DNA from: Pseudomonas flexibilis
GTDB taxonomy: Bacteria > Pseudomonadota > Gammaproteobacteria > Pseudomonadales > Pseudomonadaceae
Direction of reading: 5' to 3'
Assembly (NCBI RefSeq): GCF_000802425.1
Contig: NZ_JRUD01000007.1
Location: 186,001 to 250,000, forward strand
DNA: 64,000 bases
Part shown: positions 8,835-17,496 of the stretch, piece by piece
Numbering within the stretch: the first letter of the stretch is position 1
Layout: every line of letters begins with the position of its first letter
Notes under the pieces: generated by a model
Seen by the model: only the letters and a program-made list of their open reading frames with translations
Database searches by the model: none
Told to the model about the DNA's origin: nothing
Made by a program: the position numbers and the translations under genes

Positions 8835-9009
8835 CGGTACGCTCCTTGTGGGCTCGTGTTGTGGGCCTTCGCAAAAAATCCTACGGGCGAAAACCCGGTG
8901 TCGGATAGGCGACCAAGCGCCTATCCGCCGTTCCATTGACATCGATCATGCCGCAAAGGCCCGTGCTTCCCGTCCGGCGCACCTTGCCGCACGGATGGCG
9001 GCTCGCGTA

Positions 9010-9025
9010 CTGTATAAAAAAACAG
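9010..9025. promoter_or_regulatory. LexA (SOS) box
   Basis: CTGTATAAAAAAACAG matches the gammaproteobacterial LexA consensus CTGT-N8-ACAG with both conserved tetramers intact and an A/T-only centre. It ends 14 bases before the ATG of the FAN1-like gene, so bound LexA would block transcription or early elongation. It also lies about 175 bases upstream of the divergent ydcH-like gene, too far to be likely to control it. Confidence 0.8.
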
Positions 9026-9039
9026 TCTCTCCGCACACT

Positions 9040-10665
9040 ATGCCTCCCGAGCTGTATTACCTGAGCAACTTCCACAAGGGCCTGGACTGGCTGGTCGAGC
9101 GCTCTGCCGACCTGCTGGACGACGCCGAGCGCGCCTTCATCGAGCGCTTCAGCGGCCTTGCCCAAGCCTCGCAGGCTCTGCTGGTGCGCATGATCATGCG
9201 CAAGGGGCCGCATTTTCGCGCCAGCAAGCTCACCTACCCGGAAATCGGCTGCCCCCGGGAGGCCGCCGCACCGTTGCTTGACAGCGGCTGGCTGGACACC
9301 CGCGCCGGGCTGAGCCTGGCCGAGCTGTTCGAACAGTTGCGCAAGGACGAACTGGCCCGCCACCTGCCCGCCGCACGCCCCCATGGGCGCCTGAAGAAGA
9401 ACGAACTGCTCGATCTGCTGGCCGCGCAGCATCCCGCGCCCCGCCCCTTCACCGAGTGGTGCCCGGCGCTGGACGACCCGCTGTACAGCCTGACCGTCGG
9501 TGCGCTGTGCGAACGGCTGCGCCTGATGTTCTTCGGCAACCTGCGCCAGGACTGGTCCGAGTTCGTGCTTGCGGATCTGGGCATCTTTCGCTACGAACGC
9601 GTGGAGATCGGTCCCGAATCGCGCGGATTCCGCCATCGCGAGGACCTGGACACCTACCTGGCCATCCAGTGCTGCCGGGACGATTGGGAAGCCGGCCAGC
9701 CACTCCAGGAGGTGCTGGCGGCCCTGCGCGGCCTGGACTGCCAGAACCCCTACCTGGCCCGCCGGCGCGACAAGGTGTTGTTCCGGATCGCCCAGCAGCT
9801 GGAACGCGACGCCGAGCTGGAACACGCCCTCGAGCTGTATGGCGAATGCCGCTATCCCGACGCCCGCAAGCGCCGCGTGCGCGTACTGGAACGCTTGAAC
9901 CGCCCGACGGAGGCGCATGCTCTGGCGCTGGAAGCGCAGCGCAATCCGGAGAACCAGGCCGAGCTGCAACTGATCGAACGCGCCCTGGCGCGCCTGGACC
10001 GCCAGCTCGGTCTGGGCAAGCGAGTGCGCCCCGTCGAAACACCGGTCGCCCGCCTGGATCTGACCCTGCCCGCCCGCGGGGAGTGCGTCGAGCTGGCCGT
10101 GGCCCGGCACCTCTCAACGGCGGATGCGCCGGTGCATTACGTGGAGAACAGCCTGGTCTGCAGCCTGTTCGGCCTGCTGTGCTGGGAGGCGATCTTCGCG
10201 CCCATGCCGGGCGCGTTCTTCCACCCCTTCCACAGCGGACCAACCGATCTGTACAGCGCGGACTTCCGCAGCCGGCGCGCCGAGGTGTTCGCGCGCTGCC
10301 TGCAGCGTCTGGACGACGGCGCGTACCGGTCGCATCTGCGCCAGGTGTACGCCGCCAAGCAGGGTATCCAGTCGCCATTCGTGCACTGGGGCGCGCTGGA
10401 CGAAACCCTGCTGGACCTGGCGCTGCGCTGTATTCCTGCCGCGCACATCAAAGCCTGGTGCCTGCGCCTGCTTGACGATCTGCGCGCCAACCGCGCCGGC
10501 ATGCCGGACCTGATCCAGTTCTGGCCGGCCGAGGGTCGCTACCGAATGATCGAGGTGAAAGGCCCGGGCGATCGTCTGCAGGACAACCAGCGCCGCTGGC
10601 TGGCCTTCTGCGCCGAGCAGGGCATGCCGGTGGAAGTCTGCTACGTGCAATGGGCAACCGCGTGA
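9040..10665 (+). CDS. FAN1-like structure-specific nuclease with VRR-NUC domain
   Basis: A 541-residue protein starting MPPELYYLSNFHKGLDWLVER. The C-terminal VRR-NUC domain (about residues 395-535) shows the PD-(D/E)xK core in GMPDLIQFWP, then MIEVKGPGDRLQDNQRRW. The middle is helical with an N-terminal SAP-like DNA-binding section. Bacterial FAN1 homologues from Pseudomonas cut 5' flaps and act on DNA interstrand crosslinks. The ATG at 9040 is chosen because it begins the conserved sequence and lies just after the SOS box; the open frame further upstream reads across that box. It overlaps the next gene by 16 bases, so the pair is one operon. Confidence 0.88.
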   Translation: MPPELYYLSNFHKGLDWLVERSADLLDDAERAFIERFSGLAQASQALLVRMIMRKGPHFRASKLTYPEIGCPREAAAPLLDSGWLDTRAGLSLAELFEQLRKDELARHLPAARPHGRLKKNELLDLLAAQHPAPRPFTEWCPALDDPLYSLTVGALCERLRLMFFGNLRQDWSEFVLADLGIFRYERVEIGPESRGFRHREDLDTYLAIQCCRDDWEAGQPLQEVLAALRGLDCQNPYLARRRDKVLFRIAQQLERDAELEHALELYGECRYPDARKRRVRVLERLNRPTEAHALALEAQRNPENQAELQLIERALARLDRQLGLGKRVRPVETPVARLDLTLPARGECVELAVARHLSTADAPVHYVENSLVCSLFGLLCWEAIFAPMPGAFFHPFHSGPTDLYSADFRSRRAEVFARCLQRLDDGAYRSHLRQVYAAKQGIQSPFVHWGALDETLLDLALRCIPAAHIKAWCLRLLDDLRANRAGMPDLIQFWPAEGRYRMIEVKGPGDRLQDNQRRWLAFCAEQGMPVEVCYVQWATA

Positions 10666-12953
10666 GCTACCGGGTCGCGGTGCGCGCGCTGTGCGAGTTC
10701 GCCGCCAAGGTTGGCGACCTGGACCTGCGTTTCACCCCCTCGCCCACCGCCCAGGAAGGCATCGCCGGACACCAGGCGGTGGTGGCGCAGCGCGGCGCCG
10801 AGTACCTGGCCGAGTACCGCCTGAGCGGCGAGTACCGCATGCTGACCGTGAGCGGCCGCGCTGACGGCTACGACCCGGCGCAGAACCTGCTGGAGGAGAT
10901 CAAGACCCATCGCGGCGCGGTGGAGCGCATCCCCGACAACCATCGCCAGCTGCATTGGGCGCAGGCGAGAGTCTACGGCTGGCTGCTGTGCCGGGAGCGC
11001 GAACTGGAAACCATCGAGCTGGCGGTGGTGTATTACAACGTGCTGAGCAAGAAGGAGACGGTGCTCCGGGAGACCTTCCCGGCCGACGCACTACGCAGCT
11101 TCTTCGAAACCCTGTGCGAGCGTTTCATCACCTGGGCCGAGCAGGAGGTCGCGCACCGCCGCGCCCGCGACAGCGGGCTGGAGCAGCTGCGTTTCCCCCA
11201 TCCAGCCTTTCGCACTGGGCAGCGCGAACTGGCCGAGGCGGTGTATCGCGCCGCCCGTGACGGTCGCTGCCTGATGGCGCAGGCCACCACCGGCATCGGC
11301 AAGACCCTGGGCACGATCTTCCCGCAGCTGAAGGCCTTTCCCGGGCAGCAGCTGGACCGGCTGTTCTTCCTCACCGCCAAGACCACCGGCCGGCACCTGG
11401 CGCTGGAAGCCCTGACCACGTTGCGCGAACAGCCGGCTGCCCAGCCGTTGCGTGTGCTGGAACTGACCGCCCGCGACAAGGCCTGCGAACATCGCGACAA
11501 GGCCTGCCACGGGGAGTCCTGCCCCCTGGCCAGGGGGTTCTACGATCGGCTGCCGACCGCACGCCAGGCGGCCGCCGAGCGCGGCTGGCTTGATCAGGAC
11601 AGCCTGCGCGAGATCGCCCTGGACCACCAGATCTGCCCCTACTACCTTGCCCAGGAAATGGCCCGCTGGGCCGACGTGGTGGTCGGCGACTACAACTACT
11701 TCTTCGATCTCAGCGCACTGCTCTACAGCCTGACGGTACTCAACGACTGGCGCGTGACGCTGCTGGTGGACGAGGCCCACAACCTGATCGAGCGCGGGCG
11801 TGCCATGTACAGCGCCGAGCTGGACCAGCGCGCCTTCCGCGCCCTTCGGCGCAGCGCCCCGGCGGGTCTGAAATCGGCACTGGAGCGCGTCAACCGCCAC
11901 TGGAACCAGCTGCACCGCGACCAGGAAGTGCCCTATCAGGTGTATCCCGCCGCGCCTGACCTGTTTCTGCTCGCCCTGCAGAAGGCGGTCAGCGCCATCA
12001 CCGATCACCTGACCGACCAGCCCACCGGCAACGACGCCGAGCTGCTGCGCTTCTACCTGGATGCCCTGGTGTTCTGCCAACTGGGTGAGGCCTTCGGCGA
12101 GCATTCGCTGTTCGACATCACCCGCGAGGAAGACAGCGCGCGTCAGTCCACCTCGGTACTGTGCCTGCGCAATGTGGTGCCGGCGTATTTCCTGGCCGAA
12201 CGCTTTCGCGCCGCCCACAGCTGCACACTGTTTTCGGCCACCCTCGGCCCGGCCAGCTTCTACGCCGACCTGCTGGGCCTGCCCGAGGAGACGCCCTGGC
12301 TGAACGTGGCCTCGCCATTTCGCGCCGAGCAGTTGCAGGTGCGGGTCACCCGCGATCTGTCCACCCGCTACCAACACCGCGCCGAATCGCTGCAGCCGAT
12401 CAGCGATTTGCTGGCCCGCCAATTTGCCGAGCGGCCCGGCAACTACCTGGCGTTCTTCAGCAGCTACGCCTATCTGCAGCAGGTGCTCGATCAGTTCCAG
12501 GCTGGGCATCCCGACGTGCCGGTGTGGGTGCAGTCGCGGCAGATGGACAAAGCCGAGCGGCAACGCTTTCTCGAGCAGTTCCGCCTCGGCGGACGCGGCA
12601 TCGGTTTCGCGGTGCTGGGCGGCGTGTTCGGCGAAGGCATCGACCTGCCCGGCGACCGGCTGATCGGCGCCTTCATCGCCACCCTCGGCCTGCCGCAGAT
12701 CAATCCGGTCAACGAGCAGATGAAGCAGCGCATGCAGGCGATGTTCGGCCGCGGCTACGACTACACCTACCTGTATCCGGGTTTGCAGAAAGTGGTGCAG
12801 GCGGCGGGCCGGGTGATACGCACTCCGGAGGACAGCGGCACGCTCCATCTGCTGGATGATCGTTTCGCCCTGCCCGAGGTGCGCCGCCTGTTGCCGGTCT
12901 GGTGGGACGTGCAGGGGATGCGACTCAAGGTGCCACAGGCAGGCCCGTTGTGA
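10650..12953 (+). CDS. DinG/Rad3-type DNA helicase with N-terminal PD-(D/E)xK nuclease-like domain
   Basis: A 767-residue superfamily 2 helicase. Residues 1-170 carry a Cas4/RecB-like nuclease signature (D72 in GRADGYD, E83-x-K85 in LEEIKTH). The helicase part has Walker A ATTGIGKT (212-219), DEAH at 374-377, and four cysteines (C279, C286, C291, C329) placed like the Fe-S cluster of XPD/DinG. The C-terminal domain has the motif VI region QAAGRVIRTPED. A nuclease-helicase fusion with an Fe-S cluster suggests processing of repair intermediates or flaps. It starts within the end of the FAN1-like gene and would be induced with it from the LexA box. Confidence 0.85.
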   Translation: MGNRVSYRVAVRALCEFAAKVGDLDLRFTPSPTAQEGIAGHQAVVAQRGAEYLAEYRLSGEYRMLTVSGRADGYDPAQNLLEEIKTHRGAVERIPDNHRQLHWAQARVYGWLLCRERELETIELAVVYYNVLSKKETVLRETFPADALRSFFETLCERFITWAEQEVAHRRARDSGLEQLRFPHPAFRTGQRELAEAVYRAARDGRCLMAQATTGIGKTLGTIFPQLKAFPGQQLDRLFFLTAKTTGRHLALEALTTLREQPAAQPLRVLELTARDKACEHRDKACHGESCPLARGFYDRLPTARQAAAERGWLDQDSLREIALDHQICPYYLAQEMARWADVVVGDYNYFFDLSALLYSLTVLNDWRVTLLVDEAHNLIERGRAMYSAELDQRAFRALRRSAPAGLKSALERVNRHWNQLHRDQEVPYQVYPAAPDLFLLALQKAVSAITDHLTDQPTGNDAELLRFYLDALVFCQLGEAFGEHSLFDITREEDSARQSTSVLCLRNVVPAYFLAERFRAAHSCTLFSATLGPASFYADLLGLPEETPWLNVASPFRAEQLQVRVTRDLSTRYQHRAESLQPISDLLARQFAERPGNYLAFFSSYAYLQQVLDQFQAGHPDVPVWVQSRQMDKAERQRFLEQFRLGGRGIGFAVLGGVFGEGIDLPGDRLIGAFIATLGLPQINPVNEQMKQRMQAMFGRGYDYTYLYPGLQKVVQAAGRVIRTPEDSGTLHLLDDRFALPEVRRLLPVWWDVQGMRLKVPQAGPL

Positions 12954-13125
12954 CGAAGGGCCGCCGGGCCGCTGGTGCCCGGCCAGCCGCTGAGGGATCA
13001 TAGGCGCCCTGCCGCAACCCGACCTGGCTGTTCATCATGTGCTTGTTCAGCGCCGCCAATGCCCCCGCCCGCTCTCTCCGGGAATCCTTGCCAACTGCGC
13101 CCAGCGGCGCCAGGCAGGCCTGACG

Positions 13126-13719
13126 ATGGCCGGTTGCCTGGTCTACCTGATCGGTCCCTCCGGCTCCGGCAAGGACAGCCTGCTGCGTGCTGCCGCCGAG
13201 CCGCTGGCGGCCATGGGTGCGTGCATCGCCACCCGCCTGATCACCCGGCCCAGCGGCAGCATCGGCGAGGAACAGGCCATCGGCCTGGACCCACAGGAAT
13301 TCCGCGCACGCCGTGAGCGGGGCGAGTTCGCCCTGCACTGGCAGGCCAATCAGCTGGAGTACGCGATTTCTCGCGAGATCGATGCCTGGCTGGATGCCGG
13401 GCGTACCGTGGTGGTCAATGGTTCACGCGGGCATCTCGGCGAGGCGCGACGCGCCTATCCGACCTTGCTGCCGATCCTGCTGCACGTGGAAGAGACGATC
13501 CTGCGCCAGCGGCTGCACAACCGCGGCCGGGAAACCCCGCAGCAGATCGAGGCGCGTCTGCAGCGCAGTCGACAGATGAGCCAGGAACTCGCCGGCGAGT
13601 CCGGCCTGCGCATCCTCGACAATTCCGGCCCGCTGGAAGACAGCGTGCGGCGCATGCTGACGCTGATCGCCGAACACTGCGACCGCTCCGCCCCGGGACT
13701 TGATTCCGGTCAAGGCTGA
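13126..13719 (+). CDS. phnN: Ribose 1,5-bisphosphate phosphokinase
   Basis: A 197-residue P-loop kinase with Walker A GPSGSGKD near the N-terminus and the guanylate-kinase-like middle (TRLITRPSG, GEFALHWQANQLEYAI, VVVNGSRGHL). PhnN converts ribose 1,5-bisphosphate to PRPP at the end of the C-P lyase pathway and can supply PRPP for NAD synthesis. The ATG at 13126 starts the conserved sequence; the open frame begins earlier without conservation. No other phn gene is in the window, so here it stands alone, 172 bases after the helicase gene and 47 before a DUF3079 gene. Confidence 0.88.
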   Translation: MAGCLVYLIGPSGSGKDSLLRAAAEPLAAMGACIATRLITRPSGSIGEEQAIGLDPQEFRARRERGEFALHWQANQLEYAISREIDAWLDAGRTVVVNGSRGHLGEARRAYPTLLPILLHVEETILRQRLHNRGRETPQQIEARLQRSRQMSQELAGESGLRILDNSGPLEDSVRRMLTLIAEHCDRSAPGLDSGQG

Positions 13720-13766
13720 CCGGCGCCGTGCGGCGGAGGATGAGCCGGCGCAGCGAGGTGTTGACC

Positions 13767-13988
13767 ATGGCCAAGAAATTTCCGCTACAGCCCGCCCATC
13801 CCGAGCGCATCTGCTGGGGATGCGACCGCTATTGCCCGGCCGAATCCCTGGCCTGCGGCAATGGCGCCGACCGCACCCAGCACCCCAGCGAAGTGTGGGG
13901 CGACGACTGGCACGCCTTTGGTGGCTGGAAGGTGGAAGGCGACACGGCAGTGGCCGTCGAGCCGGAAGCCCTGATCCACCGCAGCTGA
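13767..13988 (+). CDS. DUF3079 family small protein
   Basis: A 73-residue protein opening MAKKFPLQPAHPERICWGCDRYCP, with a CxxC...C arrangement (CWGC, YC) followed by SLACGNG and HPSEVWGDDW, the conserved features of DUF3079. The cysteines may bind a metal. A GAGGTG ribosome site precedes the ATG at 13767. The family's function is unknown. It lies 47 bases after phnN on the same strand and its stop is 40 bases from the stop of the convergent ddh gene. Confidence 0.85.
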   Translation: MAKKFPLQPAHPERICWGCDRYCPAESLACGNGADRTQHPSEVWGDDWHAFGGWKVEGDTAVAVEPEALIHRS

Positions 13989-14028
13989 CAGGTTTCCCCC
14001 CGCCATCCGCAGGGGGAAACCCACATCG

Positions 14029-15015
14029 TTACAGCAGTTCCGCGCGCAGCTGCTCGGGGGTCTTGATGGACAGCAGGCCGGGCGCCACATCGAAGGCCGT
14101 CTTGGCGCCGATCTGGCCCTGCTGGCTCAGGCGATATCCGGCGCGGGCATAGGCCACCAGCACGCTGGCGGTGAATTCGGGGTTGCTGTCCAGTTGCAGG
14201 GAATACTCGATCACCTGGTTGTGCGTCTCGCTGGTACTGCCGCTGCGGATCACGAAACCGCCATGGGGCATGCGGTCATGCTCGCGGCGCAAGGTCTCCT
14301 CGCTGATGAAATGCACGCGGGTGTCATAGTCGGCGAAGTAGTTGGGCATGCTGACGATGGCCTGCTCCACCGCCACGGCATCGGCGCCCTCGGCCAGCAC
14401 CACATGGCATTCGCGGGTGTGCTTCTGGCGGGTGCTCAGCTCGGGGCGCGCACCGCTGCGCACCTGTTCGATCGCCTCGGGCGAGGGAATCGTGTACTGC
14501 ACGCCGGCCTTGACGCCGGGCACGCGTCGAATGGCGTCCGAATGCCCCTGGCTCAGCCCCTTGCCCCAGAAGGTGTAGGTGGCGCCGTCGGGCAGCAGGG
14601 CTTCGCCGTACAGGCGGTTGATGGAGAACAGGCCCGGGTCCCAGCCGATGGAGATCAGCGCGGTCTTGCCGGCGGCCCGCGCCGGGGCGTCCACCGACTC
14701 GAAATACTCGGGAATCCGCGCGTGGGTGTCGAAACTGTCGACGATATTGAACAGGGCCGCCATCTCCGGACCCTGCTGCGGCAGGTCGTCCTTGGAGCCG
14801 CCGCAGAGGATCAGCACGTCGATGGCGTCCTTGAAGTCCGGCAGTGCGGCGATGGGATGCACTGGCGTGTTCGCGAACAGCGGCGTCAGCGACTCGGGTG
14901 CGCGCCGGGTGAAAATACCCACCAGCGTCATGTCCGGATTCTTCGCGATGGCGGCTTCCACGCCGCGTCCCAGGTTGCCGTAGCCGGCGATGCCGATGCG
15001 AATCTGCTTGCCCAT
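14029..15015 (-). CDS. ddh: meso-Diaminopimelate D-dehydrogenase
   Basis: A 328-residue NADPH-dependent enzyme acting on the D-centre of meso-2,6-diaminopimelate (one-step route from tetrahydrodipicolinate). It shows the Rossmann start IRIGIAGYGNLGRGVE and the family stretches GWDPGLFSINR, TFWGKGLSQGHSDAIRRVPG and RMPHGGFVIRSG, closely matching Corynebacterium Ddh in order and spacing. The ATG at 15015 follows AAGGTG and begins the conserved sequence. Most pseudomonads make DAP by the succinylase (DapD/DapE) route, so the gene is unusual and may be catabolic or acquired. It is divergent from an amine oxidoreductase gene with a palindrome between them. Confidence 0.9.
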   Translation of the reverse strand: MGKQIRIGIAGYGNLGRGVEAAIAKNPDMTLVGIFTRRAPESLTPLFANTPVHPIAALPDFKDAIDVLILCGGSKDDLPQQGPEMAALFNIVDSFDTHARIPEYFESVDAPARAAGKTALISIGWDPGLFSINRLYGEALLPDGATYTFWGKGLSQGHSDAIRRVPGVKAGVQYTIPSPEAIEQVRSGARPELSTRQKHTRECHVVLAEGADAVAVEQAIVSMPNYFADYDTRVHFISEETLRREHDRMPHGGFVIRSGSTSETHNQVIEYSLQLDSNPEFTASVLVAYARAGYRLSQQGQIGAKTAFDVAPGLLSIKTPEQLRAELL

Positions 15016-15147
15016 AAACACCTTGCTGAAAAATGACCCATTTTGGGGCATGACTGCCCAGCGGCGCACGATACACCATTTCGCCGCGCTTTCTCCCGCG
15101 AGCCGGGATTGGCGGCCGCGGGCGCCTGGGATAGGATCGGCTCGTCG

Positions 15148-15159
15148 TCAAATATTTGA
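15148..15159. promoter_or_regulatory. Palindrome between ddh and the divergent oxidoreductase
   Basis: TCAAATATTTGA is a perfect 12-bp A/T-rich palindrome lying 133 bases upstream of ddh and 17 bases upstream of the divergent oxidoreductase ATG. Its place so close to the second start suits a repressor site. The regulator is unknown. Confidence 0.35.
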
Positions 15160-15175
15160 TACAAGGCCGACCAGA

Positions 15176-16456
15176 ATGATGAACAGTCACCCCGAGTCGT
15201 ACTACGCAGCGTCGGCCAACCCGGCCCCGCTGCGTCCGCCGCTAGTGGAATGCATCGACACCGACGTTTGCGTGATCGGCGCTGGCTATACCGGGCTGTC
15301 CACGGCGCTGTTCCTCGCCGAGCAGGGTTTCCGGGTCGTGGTGCTGGAGGCCGTGCAGGTCGGGTTCGGCGCCTCGGGTCGCAACGGGGGCCAGATCGTC
15401 AACAGTTACAGCCGTGACATCGATGTGGTGGAGCAGCATGTCGCTGCAGACCAGGCTCGCCTGATCGGCGAGATGGCCTTCGAGGGCGGACGCATCATTC
15501 GCGAGCGGGTCGAGCGCTACGGCATCGCCTGCGACCTGAAGTCGGGTGGCGTATTCGCCGCCTTCACTCCCCGGCAGTTGCGCAATCTGGAAGAACAGAA
15601 GCGCTTGTGGGAACGCTTCGGCTACCACCACCTGGAGATGCTGGACAATCGCGGCATCCGCGAGGTGGTGGCCAGCACCCGCTACCTCGGCGGCATGCTG
15701 GATCGCCAGGGCGGTCACCTGCACCCGCTGAACCTGGCGCTGGGCGAAGCGGCGGCCTTCGAGTCCCTGGGCGGTGTCATCCATGAGCACAGCCCGGCGG
15801 TGCGGATCGAACGAGGCGCCCGGCCGGTGGTGCACACCCCCCAGGGCCAGGTCCGGGCGAACTTCCTGGTCGTGGCCGGCAACGCCTATCTGGGCGGGCT
15901 GCTCCCGGAACTGGCGGCCAAGTCGATGCCCTGCGGCACCCAGGTGATCGCCACCGAACCCCTGCCGGAGGAGCTCGCATGCAGCCTGCTGCCGCAGGAC
16001 TACTGCGTCGAGGACTGCAACTACCTGCTGGATTATTACCGCCTCTCCGCCGACCGACGCCTGATCTATGGCGGTGGCGTGGTCTACGGCGCCCGGGACC
16101 CGGCGAACATCGAAGCGATCATCCGGCCCAAGATGCTCAAGACCTTCCCGCAACTGGCGAAGGTGAAAATCGAATACGCCTGGACCGGCAACTTCCTGCT
16201 GACCCTGTCTCGCCTGCCGCAGGTCGGCCGGATCGGCGACAACATCTACTACTCCCAGGGCTGCAGCGGCCACGGCGTCACCTACACCCATGTGGCCGGC
16301 AAAGTCCTGGCGGAGGCGCTGCGCGGGCAGGCCGAGCGCTTCGACGCCTTCGCCAGCCTCCCCCATTACCCGTTCCCGGGTGGGCGTCTGTTCCAGGCGC
16401 AGTTCAGCGCATTGGGCGCCTGGTACTACAGCTTGCGGGATCGTTTGGGGGTATGA
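15176..16456 (+). CDS. FAD-dependent oxidoreductase, gamma-glutamylputrescine oxidase-like
   Basis: A 426-residue flavoprotein of the DAO/PuuB-PauB-OrdL family. The dinucleotide-binding motif VIGAGYTGLSTALFLAEQG is near residues 31-49, followed by GASGRNGGQI, which is typical of PuuB-like enzymes; the C-terminal FAD contact is in YYSQGCSGHGVTYTHVAG. Such enzymes oxidise gamma-glutamylated or free polyamines and some amino acids, releasing H2O2 and ammonia. The tandem ATGs at 15176 and 15179 are both possible starts. No other pau/puu genes are nearby, so the substrate is open; the divergent ddh gene hints at amino acid metabolism. Confidence 0.8.
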   Translation: MMNSHPESYYAASANPAPLRPPLVECIDTDVCVIGAGYTGLSTALFLAEQGFRVVVLEAVQVGFGASGRNGGQIVNSYSRDIDVVEQHVAADQARLIGEMAFEGGRIIRERVERYGIACDLKSGGVFAAFTPRQLRNLEEQKRLWERFGYHHLEMLDNRGIREVVASTRYLGGMLDRQGGHLHPLNLALGEAAAFESLGGVIHEHSPAVRIERGARPVVHTPQGQVRANFLVVAGNAYLGGLLPELAAKSMPCGTQVIATEPLPEELACSLLPQDYCVEDCNYLLDYYRLSADRRLIYGGGVVYGARDPANIEAIIRPKMLKTFPQLAKVKIEYAWTGNFLLTLSRLPQVGRIGDNIYYSQGCSGHGVTYTHVAGKVLAEALRGQAERFDAFASLPHYPFPGGRLFQAQFSALGAWYYSLRDRLGV

Positions 16457-16479
16457 AGACCGGCGCAGAGCCGGTCTTC
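16455..16479. terminator. Hairpin between convergent genes
   Basis: GAAGACCGGC and its exact complement form a 10-bp stem with the 5-base loop GCAGA. The left arm overlaps the stop codon of the oxidoreductase gene. No T run follows on either strand. It sits between two convergent genes and may serve both. Confidence 0.6.
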
Positions 16480-16530
16480 GATGGGCACACAGCCATCGGG
16501 GGCGGGATTCACGGCAGGGCCAGTCCGGGC

Positions 16531-17496
16531 CTACGGAGCAGCGGACCCGCACGATGCCGGCAATGCCACGCAGCGGCCCGCTTGTGCCGCAACCGCCAGT
16601 GGCGCGCGAAACCGCCGATCCTCGGGCGCCAATGCCGCAGCGCACTGCCGCGCCAGACGGGCCTGGTCGTTACAGCCCTGGGCAGCCAGCACTTCCGAGA
16701 GGTTGAACCAGCCGGCAGCAAATCCCGGTGAGCGCAGCACACTGCGCCGCAGGGCATCGGCCGCCCCCGGTTGATCCCCGCGGGCGTGGAGGCGATTGCC
16801 CAGCGCGAACCAGGGCAGCGCTTCCGCCGGCCAGCGCTGCGTCGCCGCCTGATAGGCGCGTTCACTGGCAGCCGGCTGGCCGGTCTCCTCCAGGTCGCTG
16901 GCGGCCCGCAACCAGGTCAGCGGTGTTGCCGTGGCCGGCAACTGGCCAGGGTCCGTCACCACCACCGCCCAGCGCTCACCGCGCTGCCAGGTGCGCATGA
17001 AGGTGGCGAAATCGACTTCCAGCCGGTGGGTCACCCCCGAGCGCAGCACCAGTATCTCCCGCGTGCGGTCGTAGCCGACCACCACGGCGAAATGCCAGGT
17101 CGGCCGCCAGTTGAATGCCAGATTCTGCAGCACCAGCACGGGATTGCCAGCCGCCACCTCGGCCAGGATGCTGTCCAGGCGGGTATCCAGCGGGTAGACC
17201 AGTTGCCCGGCCTGGCGTGCGGCGGCCACCAGCTCCACCTGCAGGCTGCCCTGCCGCCCGGGCAGAAACACCCGGTCCCTGAGCGCGTCCGGGCTGCTCT
17301 GGACACCGCCATGCACCAGCACCGTGGCCAGTGCGGCCGGGCCGCACTGGTATGCGTCCTGCGCAAAGAACGGAACCTGGGTCAGCTCTACGCGTGCCGG
17401 GAGCTGCGCGGTTTGCGGCTGCAACACCGGGGAGCGCGCGCAGGCGCCTAGCGTCGCCAGCACCAGTACGAGGCCGAGACGGATCAGCGTATGCAC
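16531..17496 (-). CDS. Lipoprotein C39-like cysteine peptidase with TPR tail
   Basis: A 321-residue protein of the PA2778 family. A lipobox (LGAC, C19) ends the signal peptide. A peptidase C39-like domain follows, with catalytic C51 in YQCGPAAL, H135 in WHFAVVVGYD and a nearby Asp. The C-terminal third (about 195-285) contains tetratricopeptide-like helices (YQAATQRWPAEALPWFALGN...). It would be an envelope cysteine protease or peptidase-fold binding protein. It overlaps the upstream PA2779-like gene by 13 bases, and these two families are usually neighbours. Substrate unknown. Confidence 0.82.
   Translation of the reverse strand: MHTLIRLGLVLVLATLGACARSPVLQPQTAQLPARVELTQVPFFAQDAYQCGPAALATVLVHGGVQSSPDALRDRVFLPGRQGSLQVELVAAARQAGQLVYPLDTRLDSILAEVAAGNPVLVLQNLAFNWRPTWHFAVVVGYDRTREILVLRSGVTHRLEVDFATFMRTWQRGERWAVVVTDPGQLPATATPLTWLRAASDLEETGQPAASERAYQAATQRWPAEALPWFALGNRLHARGDQPGAADALRRSVLRSPGFAAGWFNLSEVLAAQGCNDQARLARQCAAALAPEDRRFRAPLAVAAQAGRCVALPASCGSAAP

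Noticed and set aside
8233-9039. Long N-terminal extension of the FAN1-like gene
   Set aside because: The extension reads antisense through the ydcH-like gene and across the LexA box; the conserved protein starts at 9040.
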